Shown: positions 35,865 to 44,980 of the stretch, in pieces
Layout: every line of letters starts with the position of its first letter
Numbering within the stretch: the stretch's first letter is position 1
Assembly: GCA_041687015.1 (NCBI GenBank)
Contig: JAWLCT010000005.1
Coordinates: 1-64,000, forward strand
Source: JALOAT01 sp041687015
GTDB lineage: Bacteria > Pseudomonadota > Gammaproteobacteria > Thiohalomonadales > Thiohalomonadaceae
DNA: 64,000 bases
Direction of reading: 5' to 3'
Made by a program: the position numbers and the translations under genes
The notes under the pieces: model-generated
Database searches by the model: none
Told to the model about the DNA's origin: nothing
The model's input: only the letters and a program-made list of their open reading frames with translations

Positions 35865-37301
35865 TTACCCGAAAAATCCGTGCAGGAACCAGCGCCGGTT
35901 GCGGTGTTCGCGAAAAATCCACAGCTTCGCGTGCTGTCTGTCCTCGGCCACGAAATAATCGCGGGTGACACCTTCATCCCACCAGCCGGTCTCGATACGT
36001 TCAGGACCGCCGAGCAGGTGCAGCTTTCCCCCACGGCAGGGCAGACCGTTCACTTCCTCCAGAGGTTCGGGGCTGTCCAGCAGCCACAAGGGCCGCCGCA
36101 CCGACGGGACGGGACTGTCTACGGCGCTGCCCGGAGCACAATGCGCCCAGGCCCGCTCGGGACGGTGATCCGCAACCACATGACAGCCGTGCACGGCGTC
36201 GGCGCCGAGTCGTGCGCGCAGGGTGTCCAGCAACTGATCGCCCTGCGTCTGTGGGGTGCGCTCCTCGCCGAACAGCATGCGGTTTTCATCGGGCAAAGCG
36301 GTGAGTTGCGAGGTCTCGAGCACCAGTTCGTCCACCGGTGCGGGCAGGGTGAACGGCTCCAGACGCGTGCGTAACAGCATGAGCAGGTGGTTTGTATCAC
36401 GCGTCGGCGTGAGCAGGCCCAGTTCCAGCCGGCTCGCCGGGCAGCCACGGTGGCCGAGGCTCAGCTGCATGAGCGACACGCCGGCGCCGCGGGCGCGCAA
36501 ATAACCTGTGAGTTCGAGCAACAGGCGTCGTGTGGCGAACAGCAGGGCCTCGGTGCTGTCCACTTCCGCGGGTAACACCAGGCGACTGCGGAATTCGGGC
36601 GGTGACACGTAGGCCGCACGCGGGTCCGGCAGTTCACCCACAATGCGCAGCAAATGGGCGAGTACATCAGGACCGAGCCGACGTGCCAGCCCGTGGCGGG
36701 GCAGGCGCAGGCATTCGGCGAGTTGCCGCAGCCCCATGCCGCGCAAGGCAGCCACTGCCGCTTCGTCGAGACCGAGGCGCTCCAGGGGAAAGCCGCCCAA
36801 TACCGCAGGCAGGGCGGCTTTCTCCAGTACCGGGGTGGAATGGCCGGCGCGGGCGAGCAGCAAGGCGGCGAGCGGCACCGGTGCCACACCGCCGGCCGCA
36901 CGATAACCGAGGGCGCGGAGTTCTTCCTGCAAACGTGTGCGCAGCGCCTCGAGCCCGCCAAATAACAGCAGGCTGCCGCCGATTTCGAGCAGTAGTCCCT
37001 GGGGAGGTACCAGGCTCACGGTGGATGTGAACTGCCCTGCCCAGGCGGCGAGCCGTTCCAGAGCGGCGTATTCGGCCGCCTCATCACGCGGCAGGACACG
37101 ATGCTCGGTGAGCAGAGCCTCGGCGGCACCGAGCGCCATGCCGGGTACCACGCCCGCGTTGGCCGCCGCACGGTTGCGCGCATGCACCCGCTGGCGCCCG
37201 CCCTGGATATCGCTCACCAACAGAGGCAGCGCCGGATCGCTCAGCGCCCGCGCATAGATTTCCAGGGCGAGATGGGGAAAGTGGAGGCTAAGCCAGAGCA
37301 T
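35865..37301 (-). CDS. imuB: ImuB, Y-family-polymerase-like SOS mutagenesis protein
   Basis: 478 residues from ATG 37301. The N-terminus LWLSLHFPHLALEIYARA replaces the DMDxF active-site stretch of true Y-family polymerases, as is known for ImuB, which has lost catalytic acids and acts as a hub for ImuA, DnaE2 and the beta clamp. The finger and little-finger parts follow (GGSLLLFGGLEALRTRL, FPLERLGLDEAAVAALRGMGLRQLAE). The C-terminal tail GWWDEGVTRDYFVAEDRQHAKLWIFREH..WFLHGFFG is typical of the family. It lies downstream of imuA with a palindromic repeat in between. Confidence 0.93.
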   Translation of the reverse strand: MLWLSLHFPHLALEIYARALSDPALPLLVSDIQGGRQRVHARNRAAANAGVVPGMALGAAEALLTEHRVLPRDEAAEYAALERLAAWAGQFTSTVSLVPPQGLLLEIGGSLLLFGGLEALRTRLQEELRALGYRAAGGVAPVPLAALLLARAGHSTPVLEKAALPAVLGGFPLERLGLDEAAVAALRGMGLRQLAECLRLPRHGLARRLGPDVLAHLLRIVGELPDPRAAYVSPPEFRSRLVLPAEVDSTEALLFATRRLLLELTGYLRARGAGVSLMQLSLGHRGCPASRLELGLLTPTRDTNHLLMLLRTRLEPFTLPAPVDELVLETSQLTALPDENRMLFGEERTPQTQGDQLLDTLRARLGADAVHGCHVVADHRPERAWAHCAPGSAVDSPVPSVRRPLWLLDSPEPLEEVNGLPCRGGKLHLLGGPERIETGWWDEGVTRDYFVAEDRQHAKLWIFREHRNRRWFLHGFFG

Positions 37302-37352
37302 GGTCGGGTTGAGGTTGGCGGGTTCGTGCGGACGCAAAGAGAAGAAAGAAAA

Positions 37353-37440
37353 AGCTTTAACCACGGAGGCCACGGAGGCCACGGAGAAGCAGAAAAAGTG
37401 TTTTCCCCTCCGTGCTCTCCGTGGTTAACAGCTTTTCTCC
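37353..37440. repeat. CCACGGAGG palindromic repeat inside the imuA-imuB junction
   Basis: Inverted arms AGCTTTAACCACGGAG (from 37353) and CTCCGTGGTTAACAGCT (37417-37433) flank tandem CCACGGAGG units. The imuA stop codon (37425-37427) lies inside the right arm. Related copies occur at 42221-42400 and 62519-62710. Confidence 0.8.
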
Positions 37441-38177
37441 CGTTCACGTTCATTTGCGGACTTCGGCCTGGTTTCGGTGTGATGGCGGGGAAGGTGTACC
37501 GGGCCGCGCGACCAGCCGCCGCGGCATTTGAGTACCTGCACTACGAGTTCGCTGTCGCCCGGTGTCAGGGTGAGGCGCAGGGCGGCGGGGGAGGCGTTGC
37601 GTGCCGCGCGTTCAGGGCGGAACAGGAAGCCAATGGCACCACCTTCCTCGGCGGCCAGTTGCAGACGACGCAATGCGCGTTCGTCCGGCCGGTCCGGCCA
37701 GGCCAGCACGGCGGCACAGGCGCCCGAGCGCAGGGCCTGTTCGGTGGCCCACAGGCGGTCGCGTGCTGCGCGCGGCTGCACCAGTAACAGACGCGTGAGG
37801 CGCACCCCCGCAGCTGCGAGGGCGGGGGCATAGGGGCAGTGGGGTGCGCCGATCCAGGCTATCCAGCGTTCGCCCTGGCTGAGCATGGCGAGCGCCGGCA
37901 TGAGCAGGGCCAGTTCACCGATGCCCTCACGTACGGGAAAGAGTTCGGTGAGCGCGCCCACGGGCCAGCCGCCGCCTGGCAGATGTTCATCCAGGGCGGG
38001 ATGGCCGGTGGGTACGAAACCGCTTTGCGGTGTGCGGGCACGTCCGCGCCAGACGTCCGGACGCTGCAGCAGGGTTTCCAGCCCGGGGACGTGCTGAGCC
38101 GGCGCGCTGGGTGCGGGGAGAGCGAGTACATCGTCACCCGTCGGGACGGTGTGGAAAAAAGGCCGGGCGGTGTTCAT
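37425..38177 (-). CDS. imuA: ImuA, RecA-like SOS mutagenesis protein
   Basis: 250 residues. TGHPALDEHLPGGGWPVGALTEL is the typical ImuA start of the RecA/SulA-like core, followed by ALAMLSQGERWIAWIGAPHCPYAPALAAAGV and AALRLTLTPGDSE. ImuA works with ImuB and DnaE2 in SOS-induced translesion synthesis. ATG 38177 is 6 bases after the lexA stop. The last residues (ANEREREKSC) and the stop are encoded by the palindromic repeat, so the native C-terminus may have been changed by insertion. Confidence 0.9.
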   Translation of the reverse strand: MNTARPFFHTVPTGDDVLALPAPSAPAQHVPGLETLLQRPDVWRGRARTPQSGFVPTGHPALDEHLPGGGWPVGALTELFPVREGIGELALLMPALAMLSQGERWIAWIGAPHCPYAPALAAAGVRLTRLLLVQPRAARDRLWATEQALRSGACAAVLAWPDRPDERALRRLQLAAEEGGAIGFLFRPERAARNASPAALRLTLTPGDSELVVQVLKCRGGWSRGPVHLPRHHTETRPKSANEREREKSC

Positions 38178-38183
38178 GGCAGG

Positions 38184-38786
38184 TCACAGGGTTTTGCCGT
38201 TGCGCAGGATGCCTACCCCGATGCCTTCTATGACCAGCGGTGTGTTCGCAAGGTCCACTTCGATGGGTGTGAAATCCGGGTTTTCCGGCAACAACAGCAC
38301 CACACGGCGCCCCTGGCGGCGAAAGCGCTTCACCGTGACTTCGTTGTCGAGTCGCGCCACTACGATTTGACCGTTGCGGGCTTCCGCCTGGCGGTGTACG
38401 GCCAGCAGGTCGCCGTCCAGAATGCCGGCATCACGCATGCTCATGCCGCGCACCTTGAGCAGGTAATCGGCACGGGGCTGGAACAGGCCCGGGTCCAGGG
38501 GCAGGCGTTGCTCGACGTGTTGTTCCGCCAGAATGGGGTGGCCCGCCGCCACACGGCCGACCACGGCAAGCCCCGATTGCGGCAGCCGGATCCCTCGCGA
38601 GGAGCCCGGAACCAGCTCGATGGCGCCCTTGCGCGCCAGCGCCCGCAAATGGCCCTCGGCGGCATTGGGCGAGGCAAAGCCCAGGGCATCGGCAATTTCC
38701 GCGCGGGTGGGCGGATAGCCGGTGTCCTCCAGGTGCTCGCGGATCAGATCGAGGATTTCCTGCTGTCGTTCGGTGAGTTCGGCCAT
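38184..38786 (-). CDS. lexA: LexA repressor
   Basis: 200 residues. The winged-helix N-terminus (LTERQQEILDLIREHLEDTGYPPTRAEIADALGF) is followed by the cleavage site Ala-Gly in VGRVAAGHPI, the catalytic serine in RGMSMRD and the catalytic lysine in EVTVKRF. It represses SOS genes until RecA filaments trigger self-cleavage. ATG 38786 fits the usual MAEL start and is preceded by GGAAG. The gene leads the lexA-imuA-imuB operon, which lets LexA control its own mutagenesis genes. Confidence 0.96.
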   Translation of the reverse strand: MAELTERQQEILDLIREHLEDTGYPPTRAEIADALGFASPNAAEGHLRALARKGAIELVPGSSRGIRLPQSGLAVVGRVAAGHPILAEQHVEQRLPLDPGLFQPRADYLLKVRGMSMRDAGILDGDLLAVHRQAEARNGQIVVARLDNEVTVKRFRRQGRRVVLLLPENPDFTPIEVDLANTPLVIEGIGVGILRNGKTL

Positions 38787-38801
38787 GACATCTTCCGTGG
38801 G

Positions 38802-38817
38802 GTGGACAGATATACAG
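38802..38817 (-). promoter_or_regulatory. Candidate LexA box before lexA
   Basis: GTGGACAGATATACAG on the plus strand, 16-31 bases upstream of the lexA ATG. On the minus strand the half CTGTATAT is canonical for an SOS box and the distal half is degenerate. It shares 12 of 16 positions with 9692-9707 before dnaE2. Confidence 0.6.
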
Positions 38818-39205
38818 TAGTGGAGGAGTGGCCTGCAGGGCAAGCACCCACCCCGTGAAACCCGGCTCGGTTTCGGCATGGGGCGGACCTGTTTCACGTC
38901 CGCCGCAAGGCTGAGGGCTTTTACCACCCCAAATTCATGTTTTTCTTCATCGATTTCGCGCCGTTTTCTTCTTAACGCCCTCGTGCACTCGGCTATAGTT
39001 GGTCCCGATGGCGATGACTCGGCAATGGATTGCCGCACGTTTACGGATGGTTCTGGCCGCTTCACCAGACATAGGGACACTGTTTGATGCCCATCGGCAA
39101 TTCGGGCCACGACATGAACCGAACGCGTGATCGCACTCGGTGGACGCGAGCGCGGTGCGCGGCCAAGCGAAGCCGGCCGGATCCGCAACCGAAGGAGCGA
39201 CCATC
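38818..39205. other. Intergenic region between divergent lexA and response regulator
   Basis: 388 bases without a credible gene. It must hold the lexA promoter and the promoter of the response-regulator gene (candidate hexamers at 38972-38999). I see no RNA gene. Confidence 0.5.
38972..38999 (+). promoter_or_regulatory. Candidate promoter of the response-regulator gene
   Basis: TTAACG (38972-38977) and TATAGT (38994-38999) with a 16-base spacer, oriented toward the gene at 39206. A long leader of about 200 bases would follow. Weak evidence. Confidence 0.3.
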
Positions 39206-39847
39206 GTGAGCCTACCAGTCCGGATCGTCCTGGCAGATGCCCATCCTGTGGTGCGCATAGGTTTCAGGACGCTCGCCAAGGAGTGGGGTGATGTACAAAT
39301 CGTGGGAGAAGCGGAAACAGGGGAGCAGGCCGTCGACCAGTTCACCCGGCAAAAACCGGATATGCTGCTGCTCGATATGGGCATCCCCGGCATCGGCGGC
39401 ATGGAAACCATCCATAAGATCATGGCCAGGGAGCCCAAGGCCAAGATCCTGGTCCTGAGCTTCCACGAAAACGCCATCCTGGCCGACAGGGCCCTGCGCG
39501 ATGGCGTGTTCGGCTACATCAGCAAACGTTGCCCGAGCGAGAATTTCCATCGTGCCATCTTGCAGATTTCCCAGGGCAAGAAATACATCGATGCCGAAAT
39601 CGCCCAGGAAATCGCCCTGCAGCAGGTGACTGGCGGCAGCAAACCGTTCATGAACCTGACCGAGCGGGAGTTCACGGTTTTCCTCATGCTGGCCGAAGGG
39701 CGTAGCACCTCGGATGTCTCCAAGGCGCTGCACCTGTCGCCCAACACCATCAACACCCATTACCACCACATCAAGAACAAGTTGGGCGTGAGCAGCAAGG
39801 CGGAGATGACCCGCATTGCCATTCGCCACAATCTGTTCGAAGCCTGA
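39206..39847 (+). CDS. NarL/FixJ-type response regulator
   Basis: 213 residues from GTG 39206, which follows GAAGGAG at 8 bases; the frame extends to 39140 without a ribosome site. The receiver domain begins VRIVLADAHPVVRIGF and has the phospho-acceptor in LLLDMGIPG and the conserved lysine in GYISKRC. The LuxR-type HTH is LTEREFTVFLMLAEGRSTSDVSKALHLSPNTINTHYHHIKNKLGV. The asparagine-rich HTH is closest to the UvrY/GacA-like group by eye. No sensor kinase is adjacent, so the partner is elsewhere. Confidence 0.9.
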   Translation: MSLPVRIVLADAHPVVRIGFRTLAKEWGDVQIVGEAETGEQAVDQFTRQKPDMLLLDMGIPGIGGMETIHKIMAREPKAKILVLSFHENAILADRALRDGVFGYISKRCPSENFHRAILQISQGKKYIDAEIAQEIALQQVTGGSKPFMNLTEREFTVFLMLAEGRSTSDVSKALHLSPNTINTHYHHIKNKLGVSSKAEMTRIAIRHNLFEA

Positions 39848-39861
39848 GCGGTTTTGTGCCG

Positions 39862-39890
39862 AAAAAAACGGCCACCCTGTCGGGTGGCCG
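39862..39890 (-). terminator. Rho-independent terminator for the small minus-strand gene
   Basis: CGGCCACCC (39869-39877) pairs with GGGTGGCCG (39882-39890) and is preceded on the plus strand by seven A, which are a U-tract for minus-strand transcripts. It is oriented for the gene at 39951-40148, not for the response regulator. Confidence 0.75.
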
Positions 39891-39950
39891 CACGGTATTG
39901 GCTTTCCGTCTGTTCCCGAGGGGCGGGTGGGTCCCGCATCCTCCAGGATG

Positions 39951-40148
39951 TCAGCACTGATTGCGGATTTGCGCGAGCAGCAGTTCGTTGCGGCGCAACC
40001 GCTCTTGTACGTGGCTGAGCGCTTCGCGGTGTCGGGAGGTTTCCGGCGCCTTGCAAATATCGGCGATACGGGCCTTGCAGTAGGCGATTTCCCCGAGGAT
40101 ATGTTCTTCCGCTGCGCTCGGCGGGCGAGTGGAACGTACCATGGTCAT
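39951..40148 (-). CDS. Small coiled-coil-like protein, unknown function
   Basis: 65 residues starting MTMVRSTRPPSAAEEH. The rest, HILGEIAYCKARIADICKAPET...REALSHVQERLRRNELLLAQIRNQC, is predicted to be two helices rich in charged residues and leucine. GGAGGG lies 11 bases before ATG 40148. A well-formed terminator 60 bases after the stop supports its being a real gene. I do not recognise the family. Confidence 0.55.
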   Translation of the reverse strand: MTMVRSTRPPSAAEEHILGEIAYCKARIADICKAPETSRHREALSHVQERLRRNELLLAQIRNQC

Positions 40149-40365
40149 CTCTGTGCATGCCCTCCGGTTGCATAAGTTGAACACGCTCGTAAGCGTAGAC
40201 CAATGAGGCCGTTTGCAAGGACTCATGAGCCCTTGATTACGGCAAATCCGCACTGGACGGCGCCGCCGCCGGCGCCCCCGGGAAGACGGCGGCGATGCCC
40301 CCAAATGCCGTCCCGGAAACCAAAAACGTTCAAAAAATCGCCTGCGTGATGTTTAACCGCTGCTC

Positions 40366-40371
40366 TATAAT
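40366..40371 (+). promoter_or_regulatory. Candidate -10 box of the SulP transporter gene
   Basis: A perfect TATAAT 53 bases before ATG 40424, without a recognisable -35 hexamer 17 bases upstream. Confidence 0.35.
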
Positions 40372-40423
40372 GGGCCGGTTTTTACTTCAAGCATTCCGTC
40401 GGAGGTTTCTCAAAAACAAACGT

Positions 40424-42205
40424 ATGCAACCATCAAAGGACCGGGCTTTGAATCTGCGTCTGGCCACCGCTTTGCTCGAATCGCTGCGCTCCGGTTACAA
40501 CCGCAAGGACCTGCGCGCCGACATTCTCGCCGGCATCACCGTCGGCATCGTTGCCGTCCCCCTGGCCATGGCCCTCGCCATCGCGAGTGGCGTGCCGCCC
40601 CAGCACGGGCTTTACACGGGCATCATCGCCGGCGCCGTCATTGCGCTGCTCGGTGGTTCCCGGCTTTCGGTTTCCGGTCCCACGGCGGCGTTCGTGGTGA
40701 TCCTCCACCCCATTGCCGTCCAGCACGGTATCGGCGGTCTGCTGCTAGCCACGCTGCTGGCCGGCATCATTCTGGTGATCCTGGGTGTTGCGCGCATGGG
40801 ACAGCTCATCCAGTACATCCCATATCCCGTGACCACCGGCTTCACCGCCGGTATTGCCGTGGTCATCGCCACGCTCCAGGTGAAGGACTTCTTCGGCCTC
40901 GAACTGGCCAGCGCCCCCGAACACTACATCGACCGGGTGACAGCCCTGGCGGCGGCCTTGCCCAGCACCCACATGCCCGACCTCATCATCGGCACCGTCA
41001 CGCTGGCCGTGCTTATCCTCTGGCCGCGGCTCAAGACCTTCATCCCTGCGCACCTGGTTGCGCTGTTGGTGGGCACCCTTTTGGCAGTGACGCTGGGGAA
41101 CATGGTCGACGGCTTCGAAGTGGCCACCATTGGGAGCCGATTTCAGTACGAGCTGAATGGCGTGGTCCATCAGGGAATCCCCCAATTGCCGCCCCTGCCG
41201 GTGGTGCCGTGGCATTTGCCCGGGCCGGACGGGCAGCCGCTGCACCTCTCCTGGTCGCTGATCCAGAGCCTGCTCGGACCTGCGTTTGCCATCGCCATTT
41301 TGGGCGCCATCGAGTCCCTGCTGTGCGCCGTGGTGGTGGATGGCCTGGCGGGCACCAAGCACGATCCGGATACCGAACTCACCGCTCAGGGCATCGGCAA
41401 CATCCTGGTGCCCTTTTTCGGCGGCATCGCGGCCACCGGCGCCATCGCCCGTTCCGCCACCAACTTCCGCACCGGCGCGCGCAGCCCCATCGCCGGCGTG
41501 GTGCATGCCGTGCTGGTGTTGCTGGCGGTGCTGGTGCTCGCCCCCTGGCTCAGTTACCTGCCCATGGCGGCGCTTGCGGCCTTGCTGTTGGTGGTGGCCT
41601 GGAATATGAGCGAGGCCAAGCACTTCGTTCATATCCTGAAGATCGCACCGCGCGGCGATGTGGCTGTGCTGGTGGCCTGCTTCGGTCTTACGGTGATTTT
41701 CGACATGGTGATCGCCGTGGGCGTGGGCATGGTGCTTGCGGCCTTCCTGTTCATGCGCCGCATCATCGAGATCACCAACGGACGCAAGCTGGAACGGGAT
41801 CACGAGCATTTGCACGCCGACCTGCCGGACTCTGTGCAGCTCTACGAGATCGCCGGCCCGCTGTTCTTTGGTGCCGCTGAGAAAGCGATCAGCTCACTGG
41901 AGCATATCGGTCGCCACGTAAAGGTGGTGGTGCTCGACCTGGGCGGGGTACCGGCCATGGATGTCACCGGCCTGGTGGCGCTGGACTCCATCATCAGACG
42001 CCTGAACCAGCATGATGTCTGCGTCGTGCTTGCCGGCGTCCAGCGCGGACCGCGCAACATGCTCAAACGTGCCGGACTCCGCGACCGCAAGGGCCGCCTG
42101 GCCATCTGTTCCACCCTGGAAGACGGTCTCGACCAGGTCCGCGAAAAACTCGCCCAGGAAGCCGCACCACCGCCACCCTCGGCACCGGCTGTAGCGGCTT
42201 CCTGA
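40424..42205 (+). CDS. dauA: SulP-family anion transporter, DauA-like
   Basis: 593 residues. The SulP core of about 12-14 helices begins LRADILAGITVGIVAVPLAMALAIASGVPPQHGLYTG and contains GSRLSVSGPTAAFVV and FGGIAATGAIARSATN. A STAS domain covers about 445-560 (SVQLYEIAGPLFFGAAEK..., VVVLDLGGVPAMDVTGLVALD). The order and wording of these blocks match E. coli DauA, which takes up C4-dicarboxylates such as succinate, though sulfate or bicarbonate are other options. ATG 40424 is chosen on homology; GGAGG lies 18 bases upstream, farther than usual. A repeat cluster separates its end from the converging ABC gene. Confidence 0.9.
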   Translation: MQPSKDRALNLRLATALLESLRSGYNRKDLRADILAGITVGIVAVPLAMALAIASGVPPQHGLYTGIIAGAVIALLGGSRLSVSGPTAAFVVILHPIAVQHGIGGLLLATLLAGIILVILGVARMGQLIQYIPYPVTTGFTAGIAVVIATLQVKDFFGLELASAPEHYIDRVTALAAALPSTHMPDLIIGTVTLAVLILWPRLKTFIPAHLVALLVGTLLAVTLGNMVDGFEVATIGSRFQYELNGVVHQGIPQLPPLPVVPWHLPGPDGQPLHLSWSLIQSLLGPAFAIAILGAIESLLCAVVVDGLAGTKHDPDTELTAQGIGNILVPFFGGIAATGAIARSATNFRTGARSPIAGVVHAVLVLLAVLVLAPWLSYLPMAALAALLLVVAWNMSEAKHFVHILKIAPRGDVAVLVACFGLTVIFDMVIAVGVGMVLAAFLFMRRIIEITNGRKLERDHEHLHADLPDSVQLYEIAGPLFFGAAEKAISSLEHIGRHVKVVVLDLGGVPAMDVTGLVALDSIIRRLNQHDVCVVLAGVQRGPRNMLKRAGLRDRKGRLAICSTLEDGLDQVREKLAQEAAPPPPSAPAVAAS

Positions 42206-42220
42206 CCGGGAAGAAAGAAG

Positions 42221-42400
42221 GAACCACGGAGGTTAGGGAGGCCGCACCGAACTTAAAAAGAAGGAACCACGGAGGCCACGGAGGGCCACGGAGAAGGAGA
42301 AATCGGGTTTTGTCGATGCCCCCCTGCATCGGATGACCGGTCGGGAGACGTGAATCACTCCGTGGCTCCCCGAGTCACATCCCTCCGTGGCCTCCGTGGT
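42221..42400. repeat. CCACGGAGG repeat cluster between converging genes
   Basis: Copies of CCACGGAGG at 42224-42232 and, with variants, 42268-42293, and inverted copies CCTCCGTGG at 42382-42399. The cluster fills the space between the SulP gene and the ABC exporter, which end at 42205 and 42409. Confidence 0.8.
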
Positions 42401-42408
42401 TTGATCTT

Positions 42409-44178
42409 TCACCCTGTAACTTTGAGCAGCTGGGGGAGAGGTTCGAGAGTGGGGTGTTCTTCCAGGACGTGGCCGCCTTCCACGCGGAACCGGTAGTCCA
42501 CTTCGCGCAGCACTGTCTGATGGTGGGCAATGATGAGCACCGTGCGGCCGCGTACCAGGCGTTCCAGGCAGTCGGTGATGGCCGCCTCCGTCTGGTGGTC
42601 GAGGGCGCTGGTGGGTTCGTCCAGCAGCAGAATGGGGGCATCCTTCAGAAAGGCGCGGGCCAGCGACAGGCGCTGGCGTTCGCCACCGGAAAGCAGCATG
42701 CCGCTGTCGCCAACCTGCGTGTCGTAGGCTTTGGGCAGACGTGAAATGAATTCATGGGCATCGGCACGCCGCGCTGCCTCGATAATTTCCTCGCGTGTGG
42801 CACCCGGCTTCGCATAGGCGATGTTTTCCGCCACCGTGGTGGAGAACAACACCACTTCCTGAGACACCATGCTGAACTGGCGCCGCAGATCCGCAATCTT
42901 CAGCTCGCGGATGTCCTGGCCGTCGAGCAGAATGCGACCCTCCTGGGGATCGAACATGCGCACCACCAGGTTGATCAGTGTGCTCTTGCCCGCGCCGGAA
43001 CGGCCCACGATACCGGCACTGGTACCGGCGGGCAGGCGCAGGTTCACCTCACGCAGGGTGGCTTGCTCGGTATTGGGATAGGTGAAGCTGACATTTTCGA
43101 AAACGAGCTCACCCCGCGCCTGATCCATCGAGCGCGCATCCGGACGTTCCTCCACCATGGGTTTTTCATCCAGCATGCCGAACACACGTTCGGCACTGGC
43201 GATGGCGCGTTGCTGGCCCGTGATGTGATTGCCTATGGTCTGCAACGGACCGTAAAGCTGGCCGATGTAACCCATGATGAGCAGCAGATCGCCGGTGGCG
43301 ATGGCGCCCGCCTGCACATCGCGTACACCCAGGTACAGGATTGTCGTGGTGCCCAAAGCGGTGGCCAGTCCAAGGCCCATGGATAGCGCACCTTCCAATT
43401 GCACCACGCGCAGGCGCGCGCGCAAGCCGGCACGTGCCGCGCCCAGGTAACGCTGCTGCTCGCGCTTTTCCTGGCCGAACACCGTCACCACACGCAACGC
43501 ACTCAGGGCTTCCTGCACCACGGATTGGGCGGCGCTCTCCTTTTCCCGCACCCCATGCCATTTGTCGCGCATACGCGCCTGGTTCAGGTGGATGAGCAGG
43601 ATCACCGGAATCGCCGTGGCCAGTGCCACCAGGGCCAGCCGGGGTGCGATAAGCGAAGTGACGTACAACATGCTGCCCAACGAGGTGAGGGCAAGAATCA
43701 CCGGAATGATGCCGTACAACGCCGTCCACTGCAGGGCCGGCGCATCCAGGTTGATGCGGTAGGCAGGCTCATGGCTGCCGCGTCGGAAATGGCTGAGCAG
43801 GGACGCATGCAGGCTGTGCAGGAACAGTCTGCCGCGGAATTCAAGCACCATGCGTTCGGCCACGTACTCGCGCAGCAACCAGTCGGCAGCGGTGTGGACG
43901 ATCCCGATAAGCGCAATGACCACCGACAGAATGATGGCCAATGCGAATACCGTCTCGGCGCCGGTGCCGAAGCCGTCGGGGATCACCCAGGCCACGTAGG
44001 TTGGCAGCGGTTGATCACCGAGCACATTGTCCACGATCAATTTCACCGGCAGCGGCGTGAGCAGCGCGATGGGTGTCCACGCCAATCCGAGCAGCAGAAC
44101 CAGACCGATGTGCGGCCAGTAGGCACGTGCCTCGCGGAGGGCGCGCAGATAAACGGCGATGGGTGCATTTTTGGCCAT
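42409..44178 (-). CDS. ABC exporter with fused membrane and ATPase domains
   Basis: 589 residues. Six membrane helices in residues 1-330 are followed by the nucleotide-binding domain (about 345-589) with Walker A GRSGAGKST, signature LSGGERQRLSLARAFL, Walker B ILLLDEPTSALD and H-loop IIAHHQ. This half-transporter layout fits MsbA/HlyB-like lipid, peptide or glycan exporters. It lies beside, but is not cotranscribed with, the glycosyltransferase genes; a role in exporting their product is possible but unproven. Confidence 0.93.
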   Translation of the reverse strand: MAKNAPIAVYLRALREARAYWPHIGLVLLLGLAWTPIALLTPLPVKLIVDNVLGDQPLPTYVAWVIPDGFGTGAETVFALAIILSVVIALIGIVHTAADWLLREYVAERMVLEFRGRLFLHSLHASLLSHFRRGSHEPAYRINLDAPALQWTALYGIIPVILALTSLGSMLYVTSLIAPRLALVALATAIPVILLIHLNQARMRDKWHGVREKESAAQSVVQEALSALRVVTVFGQEKREQQRYLGAARAGLRARLRVVQLEGALSMGLGLATALGTTTILYLGVRDVQAGAIATGDLLLIMGYIGQLYGPLQTIGNHITGQQRAIASAERVFGMLDEKPMVEERPDARSMDQARGELVFENVSFTYPNTEQATLREVNLRLPAGTSAGIVGRSGAGKSTLINLVVRMFDPQEGRILLDGQDIRELKIADLRRQFSMVSQEVVLFSTTVAENIAYAKPGATREEIIEAARRADAHEFISRLPKAYDTQVGDSGMLLSGGERQRLSLARAFLKDAPILLLDEPTSALDHQTEAAITDCLERLVRGRTVLIIAHHQTVLREVDYRFRVEGGHVLEEHPTLEPLPQLLKVTG

Positions 44179-44449
44179 GAAATACTCCGTTACCGAGCCA
44201 TGAAGCGCTGCGGTTTTACGGATTCGTACCGGCGCAAACCGTGGACGAGTTCAAACAAAACGCGCTTTTGCGGGAATCGTGATGGCATTTGCTGAAATCC
44301 TGCTTGGATACGTGTGGAGCGGCTTCCGCGCGGTTGTATTCGGGATGGCAACGATAAGAAAAAGTCATGTCTTTCCGCCCGGAGACCGTTCAGGCAGCGG
44401 CTAAAGTTTTCTCCACCGCTACATCATGGCTTCCTTTAGGAGGGACTCT

Positions 44450-44674
44450 ATGGCCAGAAATTCCGCCCACGATGTCCGGGGGCTCGTGGAGCCGCCGCGC
44501 GATGGCGAGTTCTTCATGGATGAAGCGCCGGGTGTGGATGAGCGCCTGGCAGGCTTCATCGAACGGGCCATTACGGGTGTCGCCCAGTGGGTGCTTCGGT
44601 TTCCGGTACTGTCGCTGGGCATCGCCGTGGCAGTTGGCGTCGTACTGAGTTCCGCCGTGTTTCAGCTCATCTGA
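44450..44674 (+). CDS. Small membrane protein, unknown function
   Basis: 74 residues from ATG 44450, with TTTAGGAGGG at good spacing. The N-terminal half is acidic (GLVEPPRDGEFFMDEAPGVDERLAG); the C-terminal half is one long hydrophobic helix (VLSLGIAVAVGVVLSSAVFQLI). It looks like a tail-anchored inner-membrane protein. No family recognised. Confidence 0.7.
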   Translation: MARNSAHDVRGLVEPPRDGEFFMDEAPGVDERLAGFIERAITGVAQWVLRFPVLSLGIAVAVGVVLSSAVFQLI

Positions 44675-44980
44675 ACGCAGCTCAGTTCTCAAGTCACATC
44701 GTTTACGGACCCGGGTCTTGAAGATGCAGGTATCAGGACCCGGGGGCTGTCACGGCATGAACCAATCCATGGCCCGGTTATGTGACCGGTGGCGGTTTCG
44801 AAATGTTCCGGTGAGTAACAGGTAACGTTGTCGCGGCGTGACGAGCACCTGTTGCATGCACAGCGGGAGAGGAGAGAGCCGGGCAGCGTCGCTGGGGCGG
44901 GTACGGATAGAATTTCCTTTCAATTCCCCGCGGAGAAGGGCATAAGACGCAACACTGTTTAGCCAGTGAATCCCTGTGCT
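44675..44980. other. Intergenic region, nothing recognised
   Basis: 306 bases without a supported gene. It contains two copies of GGACCCGGG about 30 bases apart and AT/GC-mixed sequence up to the end of the converging glycosyltransferase gene. Confidence 0.5.

Noticed and set aside
38802..38817. A canonical CTGT-N8-ACAG SOS box
   Set aside because: Only one half matches; I report it instead as a variant motif shared with dnaE2.
37353..42400. A CRISPR-like array
   Set aside because: The repeats are short, tandem and inverted, without regular unique spacers or cas genes.
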